DNA of 64,000 bases from Epiperipatus broadwayi (taxonomy: Eukaryota > Onychophora > Udeonychophora > Euonychophora > Peripatidae), in contig JAQFVV010006197.1 of the NCBI GenBank assembly GCA_028023455.1, positions 16,923,254-16,987,253 of the forward strand, given 5' to 3'. The notes beneath the pieces are model-generated. The model was not told the origin of the DNA. It worked only from the letters and a program-made list of their open reading frames with translations, and did no database searches. Both the position numbers and the translations under genes were made by a program. This document shows, piece after piece, positions 36,013 through 46,986 of the stretch. The stretch's first letter is position 1, and the number at the start of each line of letters is the position of its first letter.

Positions 36013-36639
36013 ACAAAACTTTAGAAATCACTGTAAAGTTTTATTTAATTATATAAAGTTTTACAATTTCAGTTTACATTTAGTTATCAGTTTTTATATT
36101 TGCATTGTTTATTTAACTTTAGATTTGACATTTCTAAAATAAAAAAAATTATGATAAATTTTGTTTAATTTTTTTATTTGCTTCATAGCATTGCAAAAGC
36201 TCTTTAAATTTCATTTAAATATTTGAATATAATTTTCTTTAGTAAAAAGCTTGACAAAAAGTAAGTTACGGCATCTATTTTTATTTTAAAAAAACCATAT
36301 ATATATAGACTCATAATCATAACAATATTAGAGCAAAACATTTAAAATAATATTCTCATAAATTTTAAAAAATTATTTTAAAATTAAATGGTTAAAATAT
36401 ATAAAAAAAGTTCTCTCAAAAATATAAATTTATCCACAAAGTAAATAACACACAATTAAGAAAAGAAAATGTTTAGCTCTGGATATGAGTTTCAAAGGTT
36501 TTGAGGATGAAGTGTTCCCTAGTTACATTTTTTGAGACATAAATTAGTACAGTCAATCGTTATGGAAATTCAAGGTCCATCTTATATGCCGCTGAGCCCT
36601 ATATATACACTGGTAAATATGGTAAGTTATTTCTATAAA
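36013..36639. other. 3' flank of the hAT transposase
   Basis: AT-rich and non-coding; a poly(A) signal could be any of several AATAAA-like strings. No terminal repeat could be matched to the 5' side. Confidence 0.3.
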
Positions 36640-37385
36640 TTTTATGATTAATTTCATCCATTGTTACCATCTGTATTAATCAATCTTTATTTTCTTCTTT
36701 TGTGAAAAAATCATTGAATGTTTTTAGTCTTTTTAGAATTTATCTTTAATTGTTTATTGCTTTTATCTATAGCCCTACCTGAAATTCTGAAGCATTATTT
36801 GCAAAAAACTATCATATCTACAAAAACTAGATAACTTGAATACTTTCCAAATGGTAAGTTTTGCAGATATGAAATTAACCATGTCATACACAATATCTGT
36901 TAATTTTCTTAGTACCATCATTTAAACTAATTATTGCTGTTGCATTATAATACATACTCTTCAAAATATGACAATATCCTGGATATTCCAAAGCTTTTAT
37001 CAGAAAAGACTAATAAGTTTCTAATTTCTTTTTTATCACTTTTCTTAAATATCAATGCTGCATTCTTCCAATCAAATGGTACATCTTCATCATTCCGATT
37101 ATTTGTTATGTAGTTCTGCTAAAAAAAAATCCATTTTTTCTCCTTTTTTCAAGATAATCCATATTAATTTCATAATTTCCTGGAGCTTATTTATTCTTAA
37201 TAGATTTGATTACATTTCTCCTCTTCTCATATATATTTGGCATTTCAAAAAATGGTTGTAATTATAGGGCTACTTTTTGGCTTTTATTACTATAAAATTA
37301 GAACATTTTCACACATTTCATGACATCATCTATCTTTTTAGTAATACTGCCATCTTCTTTTAATATCTTGCCAGAGTAAACTTGT
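36640..37385 (-). pseudogene. Decayed APE/RT LINE fragment (minus strand)
   Basis: Homologous to the LINE at 59,008-59,995 in the same orientation. TTGTTACCATCTGTATTAAT and GAAGCATTATTTGCAAAAA are shared with 59,565-59,780, which encode the RT catalytic and post-catalytic region. The FADD region is heavily mutated. Further 5' in the element (to about 37,385) the minus-strand text reads ILKEDGSITKKIDD, fitting the segment between endonuclease and RT in this LINE type. The frames are broken. The 60-70 codon plus-strand ORF here (37,055-37,261) is a shadow. Confidence 0.65.
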
Positions 37386-37654
37386 GAATTTAAATTTTTA
37401 AATTAATATTATTAATAAAAGATATAATGCTTAAAAATTTTTTTGAAAGTAATATAAACTAGTACAATAGTTATTTAGAAAAGATTGCTCAAATGCCACA
37501 AAGACATTATAATTATAAAAAAAAAAAAAATCATACACTCAAACTTTATAACTTAAAATATAACTGGCGACAATATCTGACTTGTTATTATTACTATTAT
37601 TATTTATTTTAGATAAATTCTTGGTAAAAAAAAAAATTCAGCATCACTACTTAC

Positions 37655-37767
37655 GTTTTGGTGATAGCAAGAAAGATTTTGTGTCCCTCAGGGCTCACCC
37701 CAGAAACTGAGTATGCATTAACAAGACGAATTTTTTCTTCAACATTCTGCTTGGCTCTGCTAGATAA
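37655..37767 (-). CDS. Internal exon of an unidentified host gene
   Basis: On the minus strand this 113-bp block is open through 37 codons plus two bases and is flanked by consensus splice sites. Upstream is an acceptor, CAATTTTTAG, at 37,768-37,777; downstream is a strong donor, GTAAGT, at 37,649-37,654. The peptide includes RLVNAYSVSGVSPEGHKIF, which is varied and unlike the Lys/Asn/Ile-rich chance ORFs around it. GC content (about 44%) is about twice the local background. Codon phase is 0 at the start and 2 at the end. I do not recognise the protein. If this is real, much of the window on both sides is intron of a minus-strand gene, and the neighbouring exons were not found. A processed or captured fragment is less likely because both splice sites are intact. 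Confidence 0.7.
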
Positions 37768-38285
37768 CTAAAAATTGTTTTTTTAATTTATTAAATATCA
37801 TATAAATATTGTTTTTAACGATTGGAAATGTAAGTAATATAATGATTTAACAATTATATATTGAGTAATCCTATATTATTATAATCTTTATAAAAATATA
37901 ACAATTAACAAATGCTATAATGATGCTTTTTAGCAAAAAATAATTCTTTATATTATGGTCCTTTTAATAACCATTTGTTACACTATTTTTTAAGAATCTA
38001 GTTTCTTAAAGAATCCAAGCTGGTCAGAGAATAACACAATACAAAATTATTAGAAAGACTAAATTATTACAAATTGCTGATTCAATTTAAATATTAATTA
38101 AAATTATAATATCATAAGGATACATAATTAACCAATCAAATTTTTAACTAAAAAATAATGTTACTACAATAAATAGTTTAAAGGCTTAATACAACAATAA
38201 GCATCTAATTTATTAAAGAATTTTCATTCATCAAAATAAAAATATAAAATGTTCTTTATATTGCTAATCAAATATATATATATAT
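37768..38285. other. Probable intron sequence, ends in (AT)n target
   Basis: AT-rich, no feature. The (AT)n tract at 38,271-38,285 is the insertion site of the following LTR element. Confidence 0.4.
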
Positions 38286-39419
38286 TGAAACAGGTAGACT
38301 GTTCCATGCATATATAGTCAAAAGATCCCCCCCCCCTCATTTAAAAATACTGGCATGATTTGTTGTTAGAAAAGAAAAGACTTAATAATGGTTGAGGAAA
38401 ACTAAAAATTTAAAGAAACAAAGGAATCATGAAAATTGACAGCAATGAAAATAGAAAGTTAATTTGGTCAAATTAAAAATAAAAAAAGACACAACAAATA
38501 CGTTAAATCTGCAATTAAAAGAAAGTATAAATCTTTCTTTATTAAAATTCATCAATCCAAAAAAAAAGGAAATCAATAAAGAAAAAAATATATTTAAACA
38601 TTAAAAAAAGATAAGTTTATTTTGTATTGCAGAAAAATAATTTGTAAGGCAAAATAACTTAGGTGTTAAGCCAATGCCTTTAAGCAAAGAAATGTGAAAT
38701 TAATTGGAATTCGAAAACACATAGCCAGATAATTAAAAACAGTCTTCTACTGCTAAAAAAGAATAGCCAATGAGCTGGGGGAAAAGGCTGTTTAATCAGT
38801 CCAAGAATGAGATATAAATAGTCAAGTTGGAAGTTCAGAGGCAGATTAGATTGGATTTTTAAAGTGTATGTTTAAAGATTTTTTTTTGAGAAAAAGATAG
38901 TAAGAAAAGTGAAGAATTAAAAAGTTAAAATTCTTATTTAAGTGTTACTCAACCCTGACTTTCGTCACCGTGGAATATAACTTTTACAACCACTGTTAAT
39001 AATGGAAAAAGAAAACATTATTAACAAAAACATAGCGATGGAGGGTTAACGTAACAGCTGCACCTCTTCATTCTAAGCCATGATTTTTCTAATTTGCCTG
39101 GATAGACATCATAGAAAGGAAATAATGCCATTCAGCTGAAATGCGATGACCTCTTTTTGAAGCGACAACTGGATAAATGAAGGTAATGATTTTATAAAAA
39201 TATTCGATATGTTTTTTAAAAGACAAGACAAAACGTATTTCTTAAACTAAAATTATATATGTTCTAAAAGACAAACCAAACATCTTTATTATAAATATAA
39301 AAAAAAAAGAATTATTAATAAATGTAGCTGCATGAAAATACGTTTGTTACTGGAAAATTATGAATGAAACTAAAATTATGAAAATCACTTATTCGTGATA
39401 AAGTATAAATGAAAATACT

Positions 39420-39875
39420 TAATGCTTACCTGAATATTGATTTTGTGGGAGTAATTTAAACCACATTACTGGATTTGATAAATTTAATGAAATATTATAT
39501 GGACTCTAAATGCTTATCTGCATATTAATGTAAAATTACAAATGCTTAATGCTTACCTGAATGTTGATTTTGTGGGCGAAATTTAAACCACATTACTGGA
39601 TTTGATAAATTTAATTAAATATAATATGGACTCTAAATGCTTATCTGCATATTAATGTAAAATTACAAATGTTTAATGCTTACATGAATGTTGATTTTGT
39701 GGGAGTAATTTAAACCACATTAGTTAAATGTAATAAAATATTATATGGACTCTAAATGCTTATCTGCATAGTAATGTAAAATTACAAATGCTTAATGCTT
39801 ACCTGAATATTGATTTTGTGGGAGTAATTTAAACCACATTACTGGATTTAATAAATTTAATGAAATACTAATGAA
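39420..39875 (+). repeat. Subrepeats in the 5' LTR, four copies of about 127 bp
   Basis: Each unit contains AATGCTTACCTGAAT or AATGCTTACATGAAT, then TGATTTTGTGGG, TTTAAACCACATTA and ATGGACTCTAAATG. The last unit is truncated. The matching array in the 3' LTR (44,255-44,600) has three units. Tandem U3 units of this kind often act as enhancers, which is inference here. Confidence 0.92.
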
Positions 39876-40449
39876 CTGCAAATAAAATAACTTAAGGTTA
39901 ACTGGAACTCTGAATGAGACACCAAAGGTAAATTGTTAAAGAACTTGCATTCTCTAATTCCTATTGTACTATTATTGAATGTATACAAAGATACACAGTG
40001 GACTGCAAACAAAATATTTGTTAAATTAAGTGGAACTCTGCATCAGATGCTATCAGTTGTCTTCATTACTCTGTTATCTCCATTTGACACATTCCTCTCT
40101 GTGAATCAATTATGTAACTAAAGATGTAAGTTGTTAAAAGAACTATGAAAGGACTTTATTATACTCTCAACAAGTTACATTCTTTAAGTCATACTGAAGT
40201 AAACCAAAGAAACCCAATGGACCAGAAATGAATAAAACAATGAATCTTCACATAGATATGAAGGAACTTTATTAGAAGAACTTGCAAATTAATTTGTTAA
40301 ATAAATTTATTGTTACTGAAAATTAATCTTAGTTATCCAGTTGTTCAATTCTATTTTGTTTTTATTGCATCACTCATCAGTCATTGCATGAGCTACGTCT
40401 GGCATAACTAGACCTAGGTAAGTCAGGTTGTAGTGAGATGGAACTCTAG

Positions 40450-40659
40450 TGGCGCCGTTTGGAAAACCAAACACATATAAATGACTAGATGCTTCCAGCC
40501 TCTATGGTGCTACATCCTCTGATGAGCAGGAAATATTGTTGTAGGGGGGGCTAACATCTGCATTGGGTAATGCCAATTGATAGTTCCTTCCTGCAACATG
40601 CTCATCAGGAAATTGTTACAACTGAAGTAATAAAAGGGTTGTATGGTGGTCCGGTTACA
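40450..40659 (+). promoter_or_regulatory. Predicted LTR core promoter and polyadenylation signal
   Basis: TATAAA at 40,476-40,481, then about 25-35 bp of GC-richer text (GCTTCCAGCC) where transcription could start, and AATAAA at 40,629-40,634 about 25 bp before the LTR end. The same signals occur in the 3' LTR at 45,226 and 45,379. Confidence 0.6.
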
Positions 40660-40907
40660 TTTGTCACCCTACTGTGAGGCTTTATCTAGCTAGCCTACCC
40701 ATAGGCATAAGCAGATCTGATGCAGTGATGTGATTTATTCAAGAAGGGTGGAAAAATAAAAGTTTAAAAGAAAAACAACACAAAAACGAATGACACAGAG
40801 AATAAAGCAGGCATTTCAAAGAAGATGGAGTTAAGTCATGGTGTGGATGGAGAGGGAAGCTTATCAAAATTGAAATAAAAAGTACAAATAAAATTAAAAA
40901 AAAAAAA
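40660..40907 (+). other. Leader between 5' LTR and gag
   Basis: 248 bp. The first bases after the LTR (TTTGTCACCCTACTGTGAGG) do not start with TGG, so no standard tRNA primer site is recognised. Confidence 0.5.
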
Positions 40908-42522
40908 TTGATGATAACCAGATCAAAAGCAAAAAAGATGATGAATACAGAAAGTATAGACAACCTTTCAGAGAAAGAAGCTAAACAAGAAGACAAAGTG
41001 GACGATCAAAAGCAATCACAGAAAACAGGGGAGACATCCATGTTAGTCCAGCTAATGGAAATGATAAAAGAAAATAACAAAGAACAGAAAGAACAGAGAG
41101 AAGAAGACAACAAGAAAAGGGATGAACAGAGAGAAGACAACAAGAAAAGAGAGGAAGAGAAACAAGAACATAGTGAACACAGAGAAAAAGATAACAAGAA
41201 AAGAGATGAACAGAGAGAAGAAGACAAAAGAAAATTAAAAGAACAAATCAGAGAAATAACTGAAAGCCAAAATGAAAAGTTTGACCAGTTAATAAAAAAG
41301 ATGATTAACAAAATATTAAAAATTAAGGAGGAAGTGATGGAGGAAGTAAAAGACTCATTAATAGAGCAAAAAATTAAAATGACCCAGATATGTGAGGCCA
41401 TAGATACGAAAATAATAAGAATGCAAGAATCCATGCAGGAGAAGGTGGATATATTGACCACCCAGATGAAAGAGATAGAAATAAAAAATAGTAATACATT
41501 GCCTAAACAAGGAAAGGCAGAAACAGTCCCAAAAGAAACTCAAATGAAAGAGAATTACCAAGTTAGTCATGAAGTCCCTATAACCAACCAAATGTCTGGA
41601 ATTGTAAACCAGTTTTTAAAAATCAGAACTTTTTCAGGGAGCTGTAATGAAGCACCTACAGAATATGTAAAAAGTTTGTAGAGATACTTTAGTATTAATG
41701 TATTGACAGAAGAGGCAAAACTGGCAATAGCATGTAATCATCTCCAAGGTGCAGCGCAAGCATGCTGGGATTCGCTGTTTACCCAACCTACAAATTATGA
41801 TGAGTTTAAAGCACTAATGAACTGTTTCTGGAGCGACGATTATCAGGAGGGGATTAAATATAAGGTGTGCCAGGAGAAATGTTCCACCTGGAGAGCTTTA
41901 TACCCCCTTCTTTAGAAGACAGGTGGCCAGGTTGAGAGCCTTGACATCTGACCCTCTTTCTGAACTCCAGATTATTAGATCGATACGGCACAGCTTCCCA
42001 AGTTACATAGAAAGAATGCTGATTGGGACTGATCATCGATCTATTGAGCAGGTTACTGAACTATTAACAGCCTACGATAGCTGTGGTGCATCAGCAGCCA
42101 AGAAAGGAGGGGCAAAGCAACCACAAAACAAACCTCCTTATAGAAGAGACGATGGACCTAGAATAGGAGCCATCAGATACAAAAGGAAAACACCTTCTCA
42201 GCAATATAGCAACTATGATCCACCACCATGGTATCAGCACCAAAGAAATCAGACACCACCATGGAAAAGGCAAAGAAGATATTCAACAGGCAACACGCAG
42301 AGCCCTTACCAAACCCGGATTATAAGATCAAATAGTGATCATAACCTGCAAGAAAGTGTGACTAGAAATGCAAGCCATCATGATGACGTATGGCATGAAA
42401 AATGCCCCAAAATAGAACAAAACAGAAGTGTATCACCTCAAAACAAAGAAAGATGCGATAGGAGAATGGATCATGATCCTCAGTCTCCTAAACCAAGCTG
42501 TAGTTACAATACAGAACAATAA
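40908..42522 (+). pseudogene. gag gene of the LTR element, one stop and one frameshift
   Basis: Gag builds the particle that packages element RNA. Part 1 (40,908-41,681, 257 codons) starts MITRSKAKKMM and has a very charged coiled coil (about residues 40-190) built on repeats of DNKKRDEQREE. It ends in a TAG at 41,679. The same frame then continues to 41,915 as capsid-like text: IACNHLQGAAQACWDSLF followed by YDEFKALMNCFW, matching the Retrotrans_gag pattern of L-x-G-x-A-x-x-W and a later W/F-x-x-F-K. Near 41,900 a shift to the next frame continues the protein (RRQVARLRALTSDPLSEL) to 42,522, ending in a basic, Gln/Pro-rich tail with no CCHC knuckle. Apart from these two breaks the frame is open, so decay is recent, or it may be read with recoding, which is less likely. 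Minus-strand ORFs here are shadows. Confidence 0.82.
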
Positions 42523-43104
42523 AATAGAGACAGCTGATTGAAAAAGTTTGTGAGTGTGATGTAGTGATGCATGAACTTGTGTTTTTCATGTTGAGGTGAG
42601 TGGATGATTGAGCAGAGCGGCTTAGATGCATTGGGTTTATGATGCTCCGAAGTATATGCTCGGCACTATCCAGACCTGGATGTTGTGCTCTGAGAGTAGT
42701 CCAGCAATGTGTATATATGGGCCTCATGTATAGGCCTTGGTCTCATGAATAGACCAAATGATAGCCCATAAGACTCACAGAAGTTGAGCAGGGTTGGCTG
42801 AGTGCCAAATTGTTTTTTTTTTCTCTGGCTCCTACTCTTAGTTGGATGATCCTTCTAGGTACAAGAGAGGTAGTGCTTAAAAATGAGATTTTCTCGTGAC
42901 TCATGGGGCAGTGCATACTAGTAGTTTGTGCTTGGCCATCTACTTATCCTGGCATTGGAGGCTGCAGTTCATGTAGTCACTTTTCCAGCTCATCTTACCT
43001 ATTTCATCAGCAAACCTAAAACCAGAAGAGATGCAGTAATGAGAGATGATGTGTATAATATGTGGAATAAAATCGTATTTCCAGGCGATTTCATTCCAAA
43101 ATTT
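42523..43104 (+). other. 3' untranslated part of the LTR element
   Basis: No pol text in any frame. It is relatively GC-rich (about 45%) for the window and includes a 5S-rRNA-like block at 42,732-42,880. The two ORFs near 42,930-43,150 on opposite strands overlap each other and show no family motif. Confidence 0.6.
42732..42880 (+). other. 5S-rRNA-like degenerate segment
   Basis: CAGAAGTTGAGCAGGGTTGG (42,778-42,797) is close to the 5S rRNA internal-promoter A-box region (GGAAGCTAAGCAGGGTCGGG). TTGGATGATCCTTCTAGG followed by GGTAGTGCTT (about 42,842-42,877) resembles the 5S 3' half (TTGGATGGGAGACCGCCTGG ... GGGTGCTGT). A GGCC-type 5' half is present but weak (42,733 on). An insertion with a T10 run separates the halves. 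It is not a working 5S gene. It may derive from a 5S-type SINE or be a captured fragment. This reading is from memory of the 5S consensus. Confidence 0.4.
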
Positions 43105-43116
43105 GGTGGGGGGTAA
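43105..43116 (+). promoter_or_regulatory. Polypurine tract before the 3' LTR
   Basis: GGTGGGGGG followed by TAA, ending exactly where the 3' LTR begins. It would prime plus-strand DNA synthesis in LTR elements. Confidence 0.75.
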
Positions 43117-45409
43117 TGAAACAGGTAGACTGTTCCATGCATATATAGTCAAAAGATCCCCCCCCCCTCATTTAAAAATACTGGCATGATTTGTTATTAG
43201 AAAAGAAAAGACTTAATAATGGTTGGGGAAAACTAAAAATTTAAAGAAACAAAGGAATCATGAAAATTGACAGCAATGAAAAAAGAAAGTTAATTTGGTC
43301 AAATTAAAAATAAAAAAAGACACAACAAATACGTTAAATCTGCAATTAAAAGAAAGTATAAATCTTTCTTTATTAAAATTCATCAATCCAAAAAAAAAAG
43401 GAAATCAATAAAGAAAAAATATATTTAAACATTAAAAAAAAGATAATTTATTTTGTATTGCAGAAAAATAATTTGTAAGGCAAAATAACTTAGGTGTTAA
43501 GCCAATACCTTTAGGCAAAAAATGTTAAATTAATTGGAATTCGAAAACACATAGCCAGATAATTAAAAACGGTCTTCTACTGCTAAAAAAGAATAGCCAA
43601 TGAGCTGGGGGGAAAGGCTGTTTGAGGCAGATTAGATTGGATTTTTAAAGTGTATGTTTAAAGAAGATTTTTTTTGAGAAAAAGATAGTAAGAAAAGTGA
43701 AGAATTAAAAAGTTAAAATTCTTATTTAAGTGTTACTCAACTCTGACTTTCGTCACCGTGGAATATAACTTTTACAACCACTGTTAATAATGGAAAAAGA
43801 AAACATTATTAACGAAAACATAGCGATGGAGGGCTAACGTAACAGCTGTACCTCTTCATTCTAAGCCATGATTTTTCTAGATTTGCCTGGATAGACATCA
43901 TAGAAAGGAAATAATGCCATTCAGCTGAAATGTGATGACCCCTTTTTGAAGCGACAGCTGGATAAATGAAGGTAATGATTTTATAAAAATATTCGATATA
44001 TGTTTTTTAAAAGACAAGACAAAACGTATTTCTTATACTAAAATTATATGTGTTTTTTAAAAGATAAACAAAACGTATTTCTTAAACTAAAATTATATAT
44101 GTTCTAAAAGACAAACCAAACATCTTTATTATAAATATAAAAAAAAAGAATTATTAATAAATGTAGCTGCATGAAAATACGTTTGTTACTGGAAAATTAT
44201 GAATGAAACTAAAGTTATGAAAATCACTTATTCGTGATAAAGTATAAATGAAAATGCTTAATGCTTACCTGAATATTGATTGATTTTGTGGGAGTAATTT
44301 AAACCACATTACTGGATTTGATAAATTTAATGAAATATTATATGGACTCTAAATGCTTATCTGCATATTAATGTAAAATTACAAATGCTTAATGCTTACC
44401 TGAATGTTGATTTTGTGGGAGTAATTTAAACCACATTACTGGATTTGATAAATTTAATGAAATATAATATGGACTCTAAATGATTATCTGCATATTAATG
44501 TAAAATTACAAATGCTTAATGCTTACCTGAATATTGATTTTGTGGGAGTAATTTAAACCACATTACTGGATTTAATAAATTTAATGAAATACTAATGGAC
44601 TGCAAATAAAATAACTTAAGGTTAACTGGAACTCTGAATGAGACACCAAAGGTAAATTGTTAAAGAACCTGCATTCTCTAATTCCTATTGTACTATTATT
44701 GAATGTATACTAAGATACACAGTGGACTGCAAACAAAATATTTGTTAAATTAAGTGGAACTCTGCATCAGATGCTATCAGTTGTCTTCATTACTCTCTGT
44801 TATCTCCATTTGACACATTCCTCTCTGTGAATCAATTATGTAACTAAAGATGTAAGTTGTTAAAAGAACTATGAAAGGACTTTATTATACTCTCAACAAG
44901 TTACATTCTTTAAGTCATACTGAAGTATACCAAAGAAACCCAATGGACCAGAAATGAATAAAACAATGAATCTTCACATGGATATGAAGGAACTTTATTA
45001 GAAGAACTTGCAAATTAATTTGTTAAATAAATTTATTGTTACTTAAAATTAATCTTAGTTATCCAGTTGTCCAATTCTATTTTATTTTTATTGCATCACT
45101 CATCAGTCATTGCATTTGTTCATGGGAATCTCATGCCTCATGAGCTACGTCTGGCATAACTAGACCTAGGTAAGTCAGGTTGTAGTGAGATGGAACTCTA
45201 GTGGCGCCGTTTGGAAAACCAAACATATAAATGACTAGATGCTTCCAGCCTCTATGTTGTTACATCCTCTGATGAACATGAAATATTATTGTAGGGGGGG
45301 CTAACATCTGCATTGGGTAATGCCAATTGATAGTTCCTTCCTGCAACATGCTCATCAGGAAATTGTTACAACTGAAGTAATAAAAGGGTTTTATGGTGGT
45401 CCGGTTACA
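43117..45409 (+). repeat. 3' LTR (2,293 bp)
   Basis: Partner of the 5' LTR. Its own changes are a 51-bp duplication (about 44,045-44,098), a 26-bp insertion around 45,115-45,140 (TTGTTCATGGGAATCTCATG), loss of about 45 bp near 43,622, and three rather than four 127-bp units. Confidence 0.92.
44255..44600 (+). repeat. Subrepeats in the 3' LTR, three copies of about 127 bp
   Basis: Same units as at 39,420-39,875. The copy-number difference shows expansion or contraction after insertion or during reverse transcription. Confidence 0.9.
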
Positions 45410-46986
45410 ATATATATATATATATAGTAAAATACAAATGTATTATCTATTAAATAAATTTGCTTAGTTAGCCATTTTTAAAATTATATAATGATACATT
45501 ACACCCTTTTTTAACTTTTTAGAATAATTCCTAAACTTTTATTAGTTTTCTTCAATTAATAATCATTCAATAAAAATGTAACATTAATCATTTTCTGCAC
45601 TAAAAAATTAGAATGAAAAATTAAGAAAAAACACAAAACTATGTGATAATAACTATAATTAATCGCAATCTACTATAATAACAATATTATTTATTAATTG
45701 CAAACAATTTGTAATTGAAAGTGTAGCATAGCAACACAATTATCCTCCTAAACTAGTGACATCTAATAGTACTTATCATATCTCAATTAAGAACACATGT
45801 CTATACACTATAATAAAACATTACAAAATTTATACTTTGCTTACATAATAAAACATTACAAAATTTATACTTTGCTTACATTTAATTTGCATTTACAATC
45901 AGTAATCTCACACCTTAGCTGAAGTCTCTGTAACACATTGTTGGTGATCCAATTTCAGATTTTGGTAGCTAATTAATCAAGTTGACTTGGAATTAAAATT
46001 TTGTAAGATGTTTGAAAGTTTCTAACCATTAACATGAATAATAAAACAATGAAATATTATCAATGGATGGATTTAGCACACAAAAAGTTTCCTAATAGAG
46101 AAATGCCAATAAGTCAGAAACCAGCCATCTGGTGCTTAATAATTACCCATGCTTACAGAATTAGATCTGGGATAAACGTAAAAATTTTATTACTGTCAAA
46201 TATACAGTTTCGCCCTTTAAATATGAGAACATATTCTAATAGTGGCCATTGATATAACTGAACGATCCAGTTTTGATCTAAGAAAGGTCTGTAGGATTAT
46301 GAAATCAGTTTGATCATATTTATTTCATTTAGTTCAACAAAGTAAATTTGATTTCCACTTTCCTTACAATTTCTCCAAAGTTCAATTTATATTTAGTTCT
46401 TTTTCTATATATCCACACTTACAATTCTTCATAAATAATTCAGATTCCATCACAATTGATACTTTTATTTAACAAGAGTGCATAGTTTCTTTTAAGATAA
46501 AAATAAATTTGAACAGATTAATCTTACTTTTGGATATTTTTGTTAACAGTGAACAATGGATTATCTCAGCCTTTTATAAATTTGAGAAGCATTTTTATGA
46601 AAGAGGAAAATAATTGAAAAATTTTACATTAGGTTTATTGTTGATAAATAATCACCATTAAGCTTTCCCAAAAAGCAGCTACACATCAACCCAACAACTT
46701 ATTCTTTTCCTGATAAGCTCATTGCTATATCCTTTTTTTAAAATTGTCGTCAACTTTTTTTTTACCTTATTATCATCTTCAGTATGCTTCTCAGTATAGA
46801 ATCACTTCGTCAAAAAAATTTAAAGTAAAGTAAACAAAACATTTTAATATTATATAAATAAATTTTAATAAAGTTAAATTAAAATTTACATTTTTAAATA
46901 TACCTGTTATATTTGATAGCTTTACAGCTTCAAATATTTATTTATTGGAGCACCCTCTGAATTAATAGTTACCATTTATTAATTGG
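45410..46986. other. AT-rich stretch after the LTR element
   Basis: Begins with the (AT)n target tract (45,410-45,426). It contains a perfect 35-bp tandem duplication at 45,811-45,880. A 72-codon ORF at 46,034-46,252 has somewhat varied composition, but I see no splice sites or family motif supporting it. Confidence 0.4.
45811..45880. repeat. Perfect 35-bp tandem duplication
   Basis: TAATAAAACATTACAAAATT... is repeated exactly, first at 45,811-45,845 and again at 45,846-45,880. Confidence 0.93.

Larger units (their letters stand above)
38286..40659 (+). repeat. 5' LTR (2,374 bp)
   Basis: Near-identical partner of 43,117-45,409. It differs by one extra 127-bp subrepeat unit and about 45 bp (AGTCCAAGAATGAGATATAA and neighbours, about 38,795-38,840) absent from the 3' LTR. 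TATAAA at 40,476 and AATAAA at 40,629 fit a U3-R-U5 model in which nearly all of the LTR is U3, R is about 130 bp, and U5 is very short. TGGCGCCGTTTGG at 40,450 resembles a primer-binding site but lies inside both LTRs. Confidence 0.92.
38286..45409 (+). mobile_element. Gag-only LTR retrotransposon with 2.3-kb LTRs
   Basis: A complete structure 7,124 bp long. The two LTRs are 38,286-40,659 (2,374 bp) and 43,117-45,409 (2,293 bp), each starting TGAAACAGG and ending GGTTACA. A polypurine tract, GGTGGGGGG plus TAA, lies directly before the 3' LTR (43,105-43,116). The target is an (AT)n tract on both sides, so the duplication is at least ATAT but its exact length is undefined. The internal region is only 2,457 bp, with a broken gag and no RT, integrase or protease text in any frame. 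It must therefore have used enzymes from another element. LTR divergence is a few percent plus several indels, the lowest age signal in the window. Confidence 0.92.

Noticed and set aside
33570-36615. CAGTGT ends as hAT terminal repeats
   Set aside because: Only six bases match and the adjacent 8-bp sequences differ, so no target duplication supports them.
39420-39875. CRISPR-like array of regular repeats
   Set aside because: Units are contiguous 127-bp tandem copies without unique spacers, inside an LTR of a eukaryotic retrotransposon.
41006-41461. 151-codon minus-strand ORF with Ser/Leu/Cys runs
   Set aside because: Reverse complement of the gag coiled coil; the runs are the complement of AGA/GAA repeats.
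42732-42880. Working 5S rRNA gene
   Set aside because: Only part of the molecule is recognisable, with a T-run insertion and many changes; recorded only as 5S-like.
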